This document shows positions 27,341 through 35,234 of a DNA stretch of 64,000 bases, piece by piece. The notes under the pieces were generated by a model. It had not been told where the DNA came from, ran no database searches, and saw only the letters and a program-made list of their open reading frames with translations. The position numbers and the translations under genes are program-made. Within the stretch, counting starts at the first letter, position 1. Each line of letters starts with the position of its first letter. The stretch comes from Phycisphaerales bacterium UBA5793 (GTDB taxonomy: Bacteria; Planctomycetota; Phycisphaerae; Phycisphaerales; UBA5793): NCBI GenBank assembly GCA_002418285.1, contig DIDT01000065.1, forward strand, positions 57,947-121,946, written 5' to 3'.

Positions 27341-29116
27341 TCAGAACAGCGGCGGTTCCTCTTCATCACCCATCTCGTCGCCGCCGCCACCCATGCCAAA
27401 CTGCATGGCCATCTCGGCGATGGTCTTGATGACCGGTGCAGGCACCACAAACGAACCTGCGAATCCGCCATTGAGGATCGAGGCGCCGATTCCCAGCGGA
27501 GGCAGAGCTCCGAGTTCTTCAAGATCCAGGCCGGGCACGGCCATGGCAGCCATGGGGCCGGCCATCTTCGAAATCGCACCCAAACCGATGTAGAACCGCA
27601 TCGAGGGGTTCGGAGGAAGCATCTTGTCGATTGCCGCCAGGGCCTTGTTGTCACCAAGACCCGCTTCGTCGCCGTTCATCGCCGCCAGCGCCTTCTCGAT
27701 CACCTCGGCGTTTCGGCTGGTGGTCTGCAGGACGCCGCCCTCGACGGGAACGATGTACCCCTGCATGCCGGCGGGCCCGTAGATCATCGCCATCGCCTGC
27801 TGCATCTGCATCATCTCCGGCGGAGCGGTCATCTTCACGGCGTAGGTGTCGGCCTTGATGCCGCCGATCTCCTTGGCGCCGGTCTCGTAGGTGGTGGTCA
27901 TCTGAATGCCGCCGGGGGCCTCGGTGCCGTCCAGTCTCTTCATCGAGTCGCGGAGCGTTCCCACGATCTTGTCGCTGTTGCCGCTCATCATGGTGACCGA
28001 TCGACTGAGCAGTCCGGCGAAAAGACCGCCGGGTGAGGGATAGACCGCCATGGCGATGCCGTCGGTGTTGCGCCAGATATCCGCGTTGGCCATCATGTTG
28101 GGCTGGGCACCCGCCTGGGCATCAGCAACACCCAGGCGCGTCTTGAGTTCGTCGAGCAGTGAGGCGACCTTGATGCCGCCGTAGTCCATCGACATGGCAA
28201 ACATGAACGGCGTGTCCTCGAACCCGGCCAGCAGGTTGCGAGGCTGATCAGTGCCGGGCATCATCGCGCCGATCTTGCTGCCTTCACGCGTCTGCACCGC
28301 CAGGTCAACGGCCACGCCGCGCTCGCCGTAGCGAAGGCCCGCGACCACACCGCTGCACTCATCGATGATCATGCCGACCACCGCTTCGTTCATCTTGGCG
28401 ATGTCGTCACCCATGGGCATGCCCATGCCCATCGCGCCCAGCTGAGCAACCTGCTGTGAGACCATCTCGCTGAAGCCGGAAACGATTTCCTGCTTGTTTT
28501 CAGCCAAGCCGTCGAAATCGATGATTGCGAAGAGCTGTGATCGCTCGATCACTCCTGTCCCCGCAGCGCCGACACGCTTCTTGAACTGGGCCATCGCGTT
28601 GTCCTGCGCGACGTAGCCCTCGGCGAGTTCTTTGCGTGGACTGAGCACCGCGTACTTGCCGGCTGAGCGGATGTAGGCCGTCTCGCCCGTGGGCATGGAG
28701 ACTTCCGCCACGCCGTCAGCGCTGACCGTCGGCCCGAAGTTCGCCGCCCACTTGGCATAATCCGTCACCGGCAGCAACATGACAAACGGAGGCTCATTAT
28801 CGTTGTTATCAAAGCTCATCACCGCCACGCCGATGGATCGAGTGAGATCGAGCGTGGAAACGCTCACGCCCATCTCGCCGAACATGTCGCTCGGGGCAAA
28901 GGGCACGGCGCCATCCATCTCGATGGCCGTGAGCAGTTGCTTCCACTGCTTGTCGACGTCATTGAGCGAGGTCGTTCCGACAAAAATCTTGGCGTTCTTC
29001 GGGGCGGCGGCAAGAACATCGGGCAGGTCAGCCTGCGCCAGCGGCGCGGCGAACATCAAGCCGGCCGCCAGGCTCAGGCCCACGAGGCTCACAGTTGAGA
29101 TCGATCGAAAGTTCAT
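27341..29116 (-). CDS. Large secreted protein of unknown function (591 residues)
   Basis: The ATG at 29116 is preceded by GGAGA and encodes a clear signal peptide ending near PLAQA-DL. The mature protein is Met-, Gly- and Ala-rich, with alternating domains such as LPDVLAAAPKNAKIFVGTTSLND, a DUF3352-like pattern of paired alpha/beta domains, and internal repeats (residues about 30-270 and 300-560 look similar in layout). The C-terminus is a Met/Gly/Glu-rich tail (GMGGGGDEMGDEEEPP). No catalytic motif is recognised. It is likely periplasmic or surface-exposed. It is separated from the BamD-like gene by a strong hairpin. Confidence 0.6.
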   Translation of the reverse strand: MNFRSISTVSLVGLSLAAGLMFAAPLAQADLPDVLAAAPKNAKIFVGTTSLNDVDKQWKQLLTAIEMDGAVPFAPSDMFGEMGVSVSTLDLTRSIGVAVMSFDNNDNEPPFVMLLPVTDYAKWAANFGPTVSADGVAEVSMPTGETAYIRSAGKYAVLSPRKELAEGYVAQDNAMAQFKKRVGAAGTGVIERSQLFAIIDFDGLAENKQEIVSGFSEMVSQQVAQLGAMGMGMPMGDDIAKMNEAVVGMIIDECSGVVAGLRYGERGVAVDLAVQTREGSKIGAMMPGTDQPRNLLAGFEDTPFMFAMSMDYGGIKVASLLDELKTRLGVADAQAGAQPNMMANADIWRNTDGIAMAVYPSPGGLFAGLLSRSVTMMSGNSDKIVGTLRDSMKRLDGTEAPGGIQMTTTYETGAKEIGGIKADTYAVKMTAPPEMMQMQQAMAMIYGPAGMQGYIVPVEGGVLQTTSRNAEVIEKALAAMNGDEAGLGDNKALAAIDKMLPPNPSMRFYIGLGAISKMAGPMAAMAVPGLDLEELGALPPLGIGASILNGGFAGSFVVPAPVIKTIAEMAMQFGMGGGGDEMGDEEEPPLF

Positions 29117-29432
29117 GGGGGGTCTCCAGATTGGTCAGGCGTGTGTCAGGGGCTTGTTCAGGATGTATTCGTCTTGCCGGCCCCTCCGGGGATGCCGGTG
29201 TCACCGGTGGGCAAAAGAGACGACACCCACCCGGCGCGCATTCCGGGGATGGTAGCACGAAAGCGGTCATCGACCGACCGGCGCGCACCGCTTGCGAGCG
29301 TCTCCGCAGGGGGCTTATAAGGAAAGTGACAGACGAGGTTTCGGCTGACGCGATTCTCGCATTCGACCACCGGGGTCGCTCCGGCAGGCAAAGTGCGGTC
29401 TATCCTCAGTCGACATTCGGGGCAGCATCCCT
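29117..29432. other. Divergent intergenic region
   Basis: These 316 bases lie between the divergent secreted-protein and desaturase genes. A weak plus-strand promoter candidate is TTGCGA (29292-29297) with TATAAG (29316-29321), 18 bases apart. No structured RNA or open frame with coding bias was recognised. Confidence 0.4.
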
Positions 29433-30653
29433 GTGACCGTCCGCGGCCGAGACGGCGATCATTCAATAGACCACGATTCGGCCCATCGCAAGGGAATCAC
29501 TGCTTTGAATTCGTCGAATCGCGTCCATCAGGCCGAATCCCGGCAAGCGCCATCCGTTCGCCACGACCAGGCGCAGTATGACCCTACCACCCAAACCACC
29601 GGCGCGAGCCAGGCCGGCGACGCTCCCAGGCCCCCGCGAACCGGCAAGGAATTGCTGGACGCCACGCGCCCGTTTGCCGTCGAGTCGGCGTGGGAGAGTT
29701 GGTGGAGCGTGTGTTCAACGCTGGCGATCCTTGTCAGCGTGCTGGTCATAGCGGCGATCGCGCCATGGTGGCCACTGAGACTGGTGGCATCGGTTTTAGG
29801 CGGGCTCGTGTTCCTGCGGACCTTCATTCTCTATCACGACTTCATGCACCATGCGCTGCTGCGCCGGTCGCATGCCGCCCGGCCCCTGTTCTTTGTGCTC
29901 GGATCGCTCATGCTTTCTCCGCCTCGCTACTGGCGCCATAGCCACAACTTCCACCATGGCCACGTAGGAAAACCGCTCGAGGTCGATGGCCACCCCGAGG
30001 AAGTGCTGCTCACCTCCGACGTCGGCTCATTTCCCCTGATGACGACGGAGAAGTGGCGCACGACGACTTGGTGGCAGCGCGTTCAATACCGTGTGACCCG
30101 CCATCCGCTCACGCTCCTGGCCGCCTACGCAACCGTATTCCTCTACAGCCTGACCATTCTGCCGCTGATCAGAAGCCCGCGCAGATACTGGGATGGTGCG
30201 CTGTCGGTGCTTGCCCACGGCGCCACGCTGGCGGCGATCTGGGTTTTCGCCGGATTTGGGACATTGTTCTTCGCGTTCCTGCTGCCCTTTGCCATTGCCG
30301 CGGCGATCGGTGCGTATCTCTTCTATGCCCAGCACAATTACGAAGGCATGCACGTTCTCGACCCCAACGAGTGGACGTTCTATCGCGGCGCGACCGAGTC
30401 ATCGAGCTACATGCGACTCAACGCCATCATGGACTGGTTCACGGGCAACATCGGCTACCACCACATTCACCACATCAACTCCCTCATCCCCTTCTATCGC
30501 CTGCGCGAAGTGATGCGCGCCATCCCGGAACTCCAGACCGCCAAGATGACCTCGTTGCGACCAAGTGAGATTCGCTCCTGCCTGCGATTGAATCTCTGGG
30601 ATCCGGAAAAGGAATGCCTGGTCCCCTATCGCGCGGCACAACCGGCAGCGTGA
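29433..30653 (+). CDS. Membrane fatty-acid desaturase
   Basis: The 406-residue protein has three histidine boxes of the membrane desaturase superfamily: HDFMHH (135-140), HSHNFHH (169-175) and HHIHH (343-347). These bind the di-iron centre. Four to six hydrophobic helices surround them (for example SVLVIAAIAPWW and FAFLLPFAIAAAIGAYLF). Such enzymes introduce double bases-pairs of unsaturation into acyl chains at the membrane using oxygen; delta-position cannot be read. The first 70 residues are polar and poorly conserved, so the GTG at 29433 may not be the true start. No electron-transfer partner is adjacent. Confidence 0.82.
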   Translation: MTVRGRDGDHSIDHDSAHRKGITALNSSNRVHQAESRQAPSVRHDQAQYDPTTQTTGASQAGDAPRPPRTGKELLDATRPFAVESAWESWWSVCSTLAILVSVLVIAAIAPWWPLRLVASVLGGLVFLRTFILYHDFMHHALLRRSHAARPLFFVLGSLMLSPPRYWRHSHNFHHGHVGKPLEVDGHPEEVLLTSDVGSFPLMTTEKWRTTTWWQRVQYRVTRHPLTLLAAYATVFLYSLTILPLIRSPRRYWDGALSVLAHGATLAAIWVFAGFGTLFFAFLLPFAIAAAIGAYLFYAQHNYEGMHVLDPNEWTFYRGATESSSYMRLNAIMDWFTGNIGYHHIHHINSLIPFYRLREVMRAIPELQTAKMTSLRPSEIRSCLRLNLWDPEKECLVPYRAAQPAA

Positions 30654-30747
30654 GGCAAAAAGCACGTCACGCCTCGGCCTGCCGCTTCCCAAACCGGGTC
30701 CACTTCACCGGCACCACTTCCTTGGCCCGCCGCCTATGCTCTCGCCG

Positions 30748-32286
30748 ATGAGCCAGCCGCTCGTGCTTGACGGACAGGGACTCTCAATTGGCGATGTCAC
30801 GTCAGTGGCGCGCGCCAACCGACCGGTGCGCCTCGGACCAACCGGCCGGGCGGCACTCGAACGCAGCCGATCGGTCGTTGAGAGGGGCCTGGGCACAGGT
30901 GAGGCGATCTATGGCGTCAACACCGGCTTTGGCAGCCTCGCCCGCAAGCGAATTGCGCCAGATCAGGTGCGCGAAGTGCAGCGCAACCTCATCCGATCGC
31001 ACTCAGCCGGCATCGGCGAACCCCTCTGCGAGAGCGTGGTGCGGTCCATGCTCTTGCTGCTTGCGGCGAGTCTGAGTCGCGGATGTTCCGGGGTGCGGCC
31101 GGTGGTAGTTGAGCAGTTGATCAACCTGCTCAACCATCGCGTGCTGCCCGTCGTGCCGTCGCGCGGCTCGGTCGGGGCGTCGGGAGACTTGGCGCCGCTC
31201 TCCCACTGCGCTCTCACGCTGATCGGCGAGGGGCACGTCATGCACGATGGCGCCTACAAGCCTGCAGGCAAGGCGCTGCTCGATGCGGGGCTCAAACCCA
31301 TCACGCTCGAAGCCAAAGAAGGCCTGGCGCTCATCAACGGCACGCATCTCATGGCCTCACTGGCGACGCTGGCCCTCTTCGATCTCAATCGCCTGTTTGA
31401 CGCCGCCATTGTTGCCGTGTCCATGACCATTGACGCGTGTCTTGCAACGGATGCGTTCCTCGACGATCGCCTGCACGCCGCCCGCAGCCAGGTCGGCCAG
31501 CGCGACATCGCCGGACGATTGCGCGCGTGCCTCGATGGCAGCGAGATCATCCCATCGCACAAGGTCGACGATCCTCGCGTGCAGGACCCCTACTCGCTGC
31601 GCTGCAGCCCGCAGATTCTCGGCGCGGTGGCGGACACGATTGAACACGTTCGGACCGTCGTCGAGCGCGAACTGCGAGGCGTCTCGGATAATCCGCTGGT
31701 GTTTGCAGGAGAAAACGGTCAGCGCGACGCCATCATCAGCGGCGGCAACTTCCACGGCATCCCGCTGGCCATCGCCATGGACGCCGCGACCATCGCCGTC
31801 GCCCATCTGGCCGGCGTGAGTGAGCGCCGGATCTACTACCTCCTCGCTGCCAGCGACAGTGAGAATCCCCTCAATCCCTACTTGTCTCCCCAGCCGGGCC
31901 TCCACTCGGGGTTGATGATTTTGCAGTACACCGCCGCAGCGTGCTGCAACGAGATTCAAACCCTGTGCACACCTGCAAGTGTGGCCAACATCCCCACCTC
32001 TGCCGGGCAGGAGGACTACAACTCGTTCGGCCCGAATTCAGGGTTCAAGCTCCGGCGAGCGGTCGATCTGGCAACCAACGTCGTGGCGATCGAACTGCTC
32101 TGTTCTGCCGAGGCGCTCGAGTACCACCGTCCGCTGCGCAGCGGAGCAGCGGTCGAGCGCGCCCACGGCGCGCTGCGCAAGGTCGTCGAACGATTGACCG
32201 TCGACCGACCGATGACCGCGGACGTGGAAGCCATCACCCGGCTGATTCGCACCGGCCAGATCGGTGCGATGGCGCCAATCGCCTGA
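30748..32286 (+). CDS. hutH: Aromatic amino-acid ammonia-lyase, histidine ammonia-lyase type
   Basis: The 512-residue protein contains the ASG tripeptide (Ala144-Ser145-Gly146 in GSVGASGDLAPLSH), which cyclises to the MIO electrophile. It also has the YGVNTGFG loop and the LIRSHSAGIGE selectivity loop, whose His resembles histidine lyases. The family eliminates ammonia from histidine to give urocanate. The usual QEDH of hutH is QEDY here (TSAGQEDYNSFG), so tyrosine or another substrate, or aminomutase activity, is possible. No hutU, hutI or hutG genes are adjacent. An alternative ATG lies four codons upstream at 30736. Confidence 0.8.
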   Translation: MSQPLVLDGQGLSIGDVTSVARANRPVRLGPTGRAALERSRSVVERGLGTGEAIYGVNTGFGSLARKRIAPDQVREVQRNLIRSHSAGIGEPLCESVVRSMLLLLAASLSRGCSGVRPVVVEQLINLLNHRVLPVVPSRGSVGASGDLAPLSHCALTLIGEGHVMHDGAYKPAGKALLDAGLKPITLEAKEGLALINGTHLMASLATLALFDLNRLFDAAIVAVSMTIDACLATDAFLDDRLHAARSQVGQRDIAGRLRACLDGSEIIPSHKVDDPRVQDPYSLRCSPQILGAVADTIEHVRTVVERELRGVSDNPLVFAGENGQRDAIISGGNFHGIPLAIAMDAATIAVAHLAGVSERRIYYLLAASDSENPLNPYLSPQPGLHSGLMILQYTAAACCNEIQTLCTPASVANIPTSAGQEDYNSFGPNSGFKLRRAVDLATNVVAIELLCSAEALEYHRPLRSGAAVERAHGALRKVVERLTVDRPMTADVEAITRLIRTGQIGAMAPIA

Positions 32287-32311
32287 AAGTCGCGGAGTAC
32301 CCCCGCCGAAT

Positions 32312-32875
32312 TCAGAGAATCGGCATTCCCGTGATGCGCGACTCGAAGGCGACTTTGCCGTTGACGATGCCCTGCGTATCGCAAATGAATCGCTTGATGT
32401 GGAACTTCACTTGGTTGGCCAGGACGATGAGCGTGTCACCGGGCACCACCTTGTTGCGAAACTTGGTGTCGTCGATGCGTGTAAAGCCCACAAACTCGTA
32501 GTGCACGATCTTGCGGGCCTGGAACATCCACGAAGTCAGCTGGGCCGCCGCCTCGATCATCATCACCGCGGGCATCACGGGATAGCCGGGGATATGCCCG
32601 GCACACCACCACTCATCGTCGCGGACTACGCGGACGGCAACCGCCTGATTGAAGTCTTCACCGACCCAGGCGATTCGATCGATCTGCTGAGCCTCGCCCC
32701 GGTGCTTGTTGATTTCCTGAATGCCATCAAGATCGACGGCGGTGGCGTTGAGGTCAATACCCTCGAGATCGAAGAGTAGAGGCGGGGTCGCCGGACGAAT
32801 CGTTCCGAACGGAATCTTGTTCTCAGACCCCACGAAAATACCCCTCGGCTGCGTCACAGTAGCCGGTACGTTCAC
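32312..32875 (-). CDS. FabZ/FabA-like hotdog dehydratase
   Basis: The 187-residue protein has the FabZ active-site helix region GHIPGYPVMPAVMMIEAAAQL, with His94 and Glu108 as the expected catalytic pair. A C-terminal FVGFTRIDDTKFRNKVVPGDTL matches the F..kFr..V.PGD pattern. FabZ dehydrates 3-hydroxyacyl-ACP in fatty-acid elongation. The N-terminal 60 residues exceed the usual FabZ length of about 145-150 and may form a partial second hotdog. The canonical Gly of MPGV is Ala (MPAV). It is single, away from lpx or fab genes, and convergent with the ammonia-lyase gene (25 bases between stops). Confidence 0.75.
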   Translation of the reverse strand: MNVPATVTQPRGIFVGSENKIPFGTIRPATPPLLFDLEGIDLNATAVDLDGIQEINKHRGEAQQIDRIAWVGEDFNQAVAVRVVRDDEWWCAGHIPGYPVMPAVMMIEAAAQLTSWMFQARKIVHYEFVGFTRIDDTKFRNKVVPGDTLIVLANQVKFHIKRFICDTQGIVNGKVAFESRITGMPIL

Positions 32876-32942
32876 GATCGCCTCACTTCACAATGTGCCG
32901 ACTCTGCGACGGGGCAACGATCGGCAAGTGCGTTTTTCCTCG

Positions 32943-33131
32943 TCACGCTCCAGGCGTCTGGGGCTGGTCGCGCATCGCCAGAATGGAGTTTCGGACCTCT
33001 TGGCAGGCAGCCTTGATATCTTGCATGGTCTTGCGGGCACGGGTTCCGGCGGCCTTATTTCCGCCTTCAGCCTTGCGGATGTCTTCTTCCGCTTCCGCAA
33101 CCAGCCGCTTGAGGTTCTCGTATGCTTCCAT
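32943..33131 (-). CDS. Histone H1-like protein (Hc1 N-terminal type)
   Basis: The 62-residue product reads MEAYENLKRLVAEAEEDI followed by RKAEGGNKAAGTRARKTMQD. It resembles the N-terminal helical part of the chlamydial histone-like Hc1 family, where a short coiled segment precedes a conserved K-A-E-x-G-N-K-A-A-x-x-R-x-R pattern. The Lys-rich C-terminal tail of true Hc1 is missing. The family condenses DNA in Chlamydia. The ATG at 33131 has a strong TAAGGAG five bases upstream and an extended -10 (TGCTATATT) nearby, suggesting strong expression. DNA binding is inferred only. Confidence 0.75.
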   Translation of the reverse strand: MEAYENLKRLVAEAEEDIRKAEGGNKAAGTRARKTMQDIKAACQEVRNSILAMRDQPQTPGA

Positions 33132-33193
33132 GGTACTCCTTACCCAATTTTAACGGTTTAGTGGTTTCCCTGGGGCACTTCCGGCCGCATCAC

Positions 33194-33208
33194 AATATAG
33201 CACGCCCC
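33194..33208 (-). promoter_or_regulatory. Extended -10 candidate promoter of the Hc1-like gene
   Basis: On the minus strand TGCTATATT occurs about 65-75 bases upstream of the Hc1-like start, giving an extended -10 with the TATATT hexamer. No good -35 was found. The positions are approximate. Confidence 0.35.
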
Positions 33209-33246
33209 AAGGGCCCTCGACCGGCCATCTCATCCCAATTTCCGCA

Positions 33247-33816
33247 TTATTTGCCTGATCTGAGGGTTTTGATCAACGGCAGGCACTCGTGGAATCTCGG
33301 ATCCCCGGCATCGCGCAACAGTTCATAAATCACTGATGTACATCCAGTTACGACCGCTCCTGCCCCCTGTAATCGAGCAACTGCCGGGGCGATCTGGTCC
33401 GCCTCGCCGCCCGAAATTGCATCCAAAACCGCAAAGACCAGTCGCCCCGAGGCCAGCAAATCGAGTCCCGTCTGCAAAACGCACACCTGAGCCTCGATGC
33501 CGCACAGTAGAACATGCCGCCTCCCAACCCCGTCGAGCCAATTGCGCACGCCGTCAACACAACCGCTGAATCGCGTCTTTTCGAAGACCGGCGTATCGAC
33601 TGGCAGCACGTCAGTGACCGCGGACACCGTGTGCCCGAGCCCCTTGACGTACTGCTCCGTCACGGCGACGGGAAGTTCGAGCACACCCGCACACTGCACC
33701 AGGAACCGGCAGCGCTCGATAAGCCGATCCGCATCGATCATCGTGTCGATCAGCCGCTGCTGCACGTCGATCACGAGCAGGCAGGTCGATTCCGGTGTGA
33801 GGCGGGCAATGGGCAT
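33247..33816 (-). CDS. Isochorismatase-like cysteine hydrolase
   Basis: The 189-residue protein shows the catalytic triad of the isochorismatase superfamily: Asp17 in LLVIDVQQ, Lys80 in VFEKTRFSG and Cys112 in CGIEAQVCVLQT, followed by the usual ALDAISGGE-like helix. Members hydrolyse amides such as nicotinamide or biuret, or the isochorismate ether bond. The E-K-T-R-F and IEAQVCV spacing resembles YcaC-type hydrolases, so the substrate is open. The start at 33816 gives a normal length; a 19-codon extension to 33873 is unlikely. It is monocistronic and divergent from the histone-tail/SnoaL gene. Confidence 0.82.
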   Translation of the reverse strand: MPIARLTPESTCLLVIDVQQRLIDTMIDADRLIERCRFLVQCAGVLELPVAVTEQYVKGLGHTVSAVTDVLPVDTPVFEKTRFSGCVDGVRNWLDGVGRRHVLLCGIEAQVCVLQTGLDLLASGRLVFAVLDAISGGEADQIAPAVARLQGAGAVVTGCTSVIYELLRDAGDPRFHECLPLIKTLRSGK

Positions 33817-33925
33817 TTCAGGGCAATCAGGGCCGCACGCGCACTTCAGTTGCCTGCGCAATCGGCGGTACAATCACCATCGTCGGCCGCGCGACCGACG
33901 CTCATCCATCTTATCACGAAAGCGA

Positions 33926-34498
33926 ATGTCAGCGATGGCCAGCAAAAAGAAGCAAACGCGGAAAGCCGGCGCCACGAGCAAGAAGGGCAAGAAGGCCGCA
34001 TCCAAGAAATCCGCCACACGCAAAAAGCCCGCGGCGAAGAAAACCGCCAAAAAGATCGCGAAAAAGGCGCCGCGGAAAAAAGCCGCACCCAAGCGCGATC
34101 CTCTCGCTCCGCGCGCCGTGACGACAGGAAAGGGCCCCACACCCGCTGAAGTCGGCGCCTCGCTCGTCGACATGTTCAATCGCGGCCTGCTGCACGAAAT
34201 CGAGCAACTCTGGTGGTCGCCCGACATCACATCGATCGAAGGCATGGGTCAGGCATGGGATGGCAAGGCCGCCGTCGATGGCAAGAACCAATGGTGGCTC
34301 CAGACCAATCGCATGATCAGCGGCACGGCCGAAGGACCCTACGTCGGCGCCACCGGCTTTGCGGTGAAGTTCCACCTCGAGGTCGAAGAGATCGCGACCG
34401 GCCAGCACATCATCATGGACGAAATAGGCGTCTACACCGTCAAAGACGGCAAGATCGTGCAGGAAGAGTTCATGTACGGCGGCGGGCCGGGCGCGTAG
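33926..34498 (+). CDS. Lys/Ala-rich histone-tail-like domain fused to SnoaL-like domain
   Basis: The 190-residue protein starts at MSAMASKKK (ATG 33926; ATG 33935 also fits). Residues 4-65 are a basic tail of Lys, Ala and Arg in repeating KKxAxKK blocks (KKAASKKSATRKKPAAKKTA), like the C-terminal tails of histone H1 and Hc1 proteins. Residues 72-190 match the SnoaL/NTF2-like fold: EVGASLVDMFNRGLLHEIEQLW, WDGKAAVDGKNQWW, EGPYVGATGFAVKFHLEVEE and VKDGKIVQEEF. SnoaL-like folds are small enzymes or ligand-binding modules. A DNA-targeted SnoaL domain is an inference from the tail. It lies 0.8 kb from the Hc1-like gene. Confidence 0.72.
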   Translation: MSAMASKKKQTRKAGATSKKGKKAASKKSATRKKPAAKKTAKKIAKKAPRKKAAPKRDPLAPRAVTTGKGPTPAEVGASLVDMFNRGLLHEIEQLWWSPDITSIEGMGQAWDGKAAVDGKNQWWLQTNRMISGTAEGPYVGATGFAVKFHLEVEEIATGQHIIMDEIGVYTVKDGKIVQEEFMYGGGPGA

Positions 34499-34501
34499 TG
34501 C

Positions 34502-35212
34502 TCAGAGTCGATCAAACCAGATGAGATGGTGCTCCGCGTCGATGCGCAGCGGGGCAAAGCCCGCTTCGTCGCCAAGCGCGCCAAGCTCATTCGTCGTCCA
34601 GAGGCGATGCAGACGATCGGTCGACTTGAATTCCTCGCATTCCTCATCGATTTCATCGTCATAGCGTAATGCCACCAGGCCCTGTTCGGCATCAAGGATC
34701 ATCTGGCACGATCCATCATCGCTCAGCCCCGTCTGCCAGTCGCCCGATTCAACCAGCGGCCACAATTCGCCGGGAAAGTTGTCAATGACAAACGAGCCGC
34801 CACGCACGAGCGACGCCGCCACGCGCTCCAGAACATCCGCGGCCAGATCATCATCACTCACGAGCATCCACGTGTGCCCAAGACACATCACCAGGTCGAA
34901 TTCGCCGACCCATCGCGAGGCGTGCCGGAAGTCGGTGAAGTCAGCGTCGATGATGTTCACCTTGGCCGCGCCTCGAAGGCGCTTTCGTGCGGCCTTACGC
35001 GCTTTGGGATCATGATCGACACCGAGGAGCGCTGCCCCGGTGGGAATCAGTTGCTCGATGACTGAGCCGTCCCCACACCCGAGATCGAGCACGCGCATCG
35101 ATGCCTGGCTTCGGCGCCGCTGCAGCCACCCGCGCAGGGCTGAAATCTGCCCTTCGCGTTGCACCGGCTCCAAGGGGCTCCAATCATCCAGCGGGGCGTC
35201 AGGTGAGTTCAT
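34502..35212 (-). CDS. SAM-dependent methyltransferase (class I)
   Basis: The 236-residue product has a Rossmann methyltransferase core: motif I VLDLGCGDGSVIEQL, the acidic loop LLGVDHDP, IIDADFTDF and a post-motif segment FDLVMCLGHTWML. The rest of the protein is of variable type, so the acceptor is unknown. The start at ATG 35212 (MNSPDAP) was chosen because the 44-codon extension upstream is Arg/Ala-rich and would overlap the divergent DUF255 gene. It is convergent with the SnoaL fusion, with stops three bases apart. Confidence 0.78.
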   Translation of the reverse strand: MNSPDAPLDDWSPLEPVQREGQISALRGWLQRRRSQASMRVLDLGCGDGSVIEQLIPTGAALLGVDHDPKARKAARKRLRGAAKVNIIDADFTDFRHASRWVGEFDLVMCLGHTWMLVSDDDLAADVLERVAASLVRGGSFVIDNFPGELWPLVESGDWQTGLSDDGSCQMILDAEQGLVALRYDDEIDEECEEFKSTDRLHRLWTTNELGALGDEAGFAPLRIDAEHHLIWFDRL

Positions 35213-35234
35213 CCACGAATGTACGAGGGTCGCG

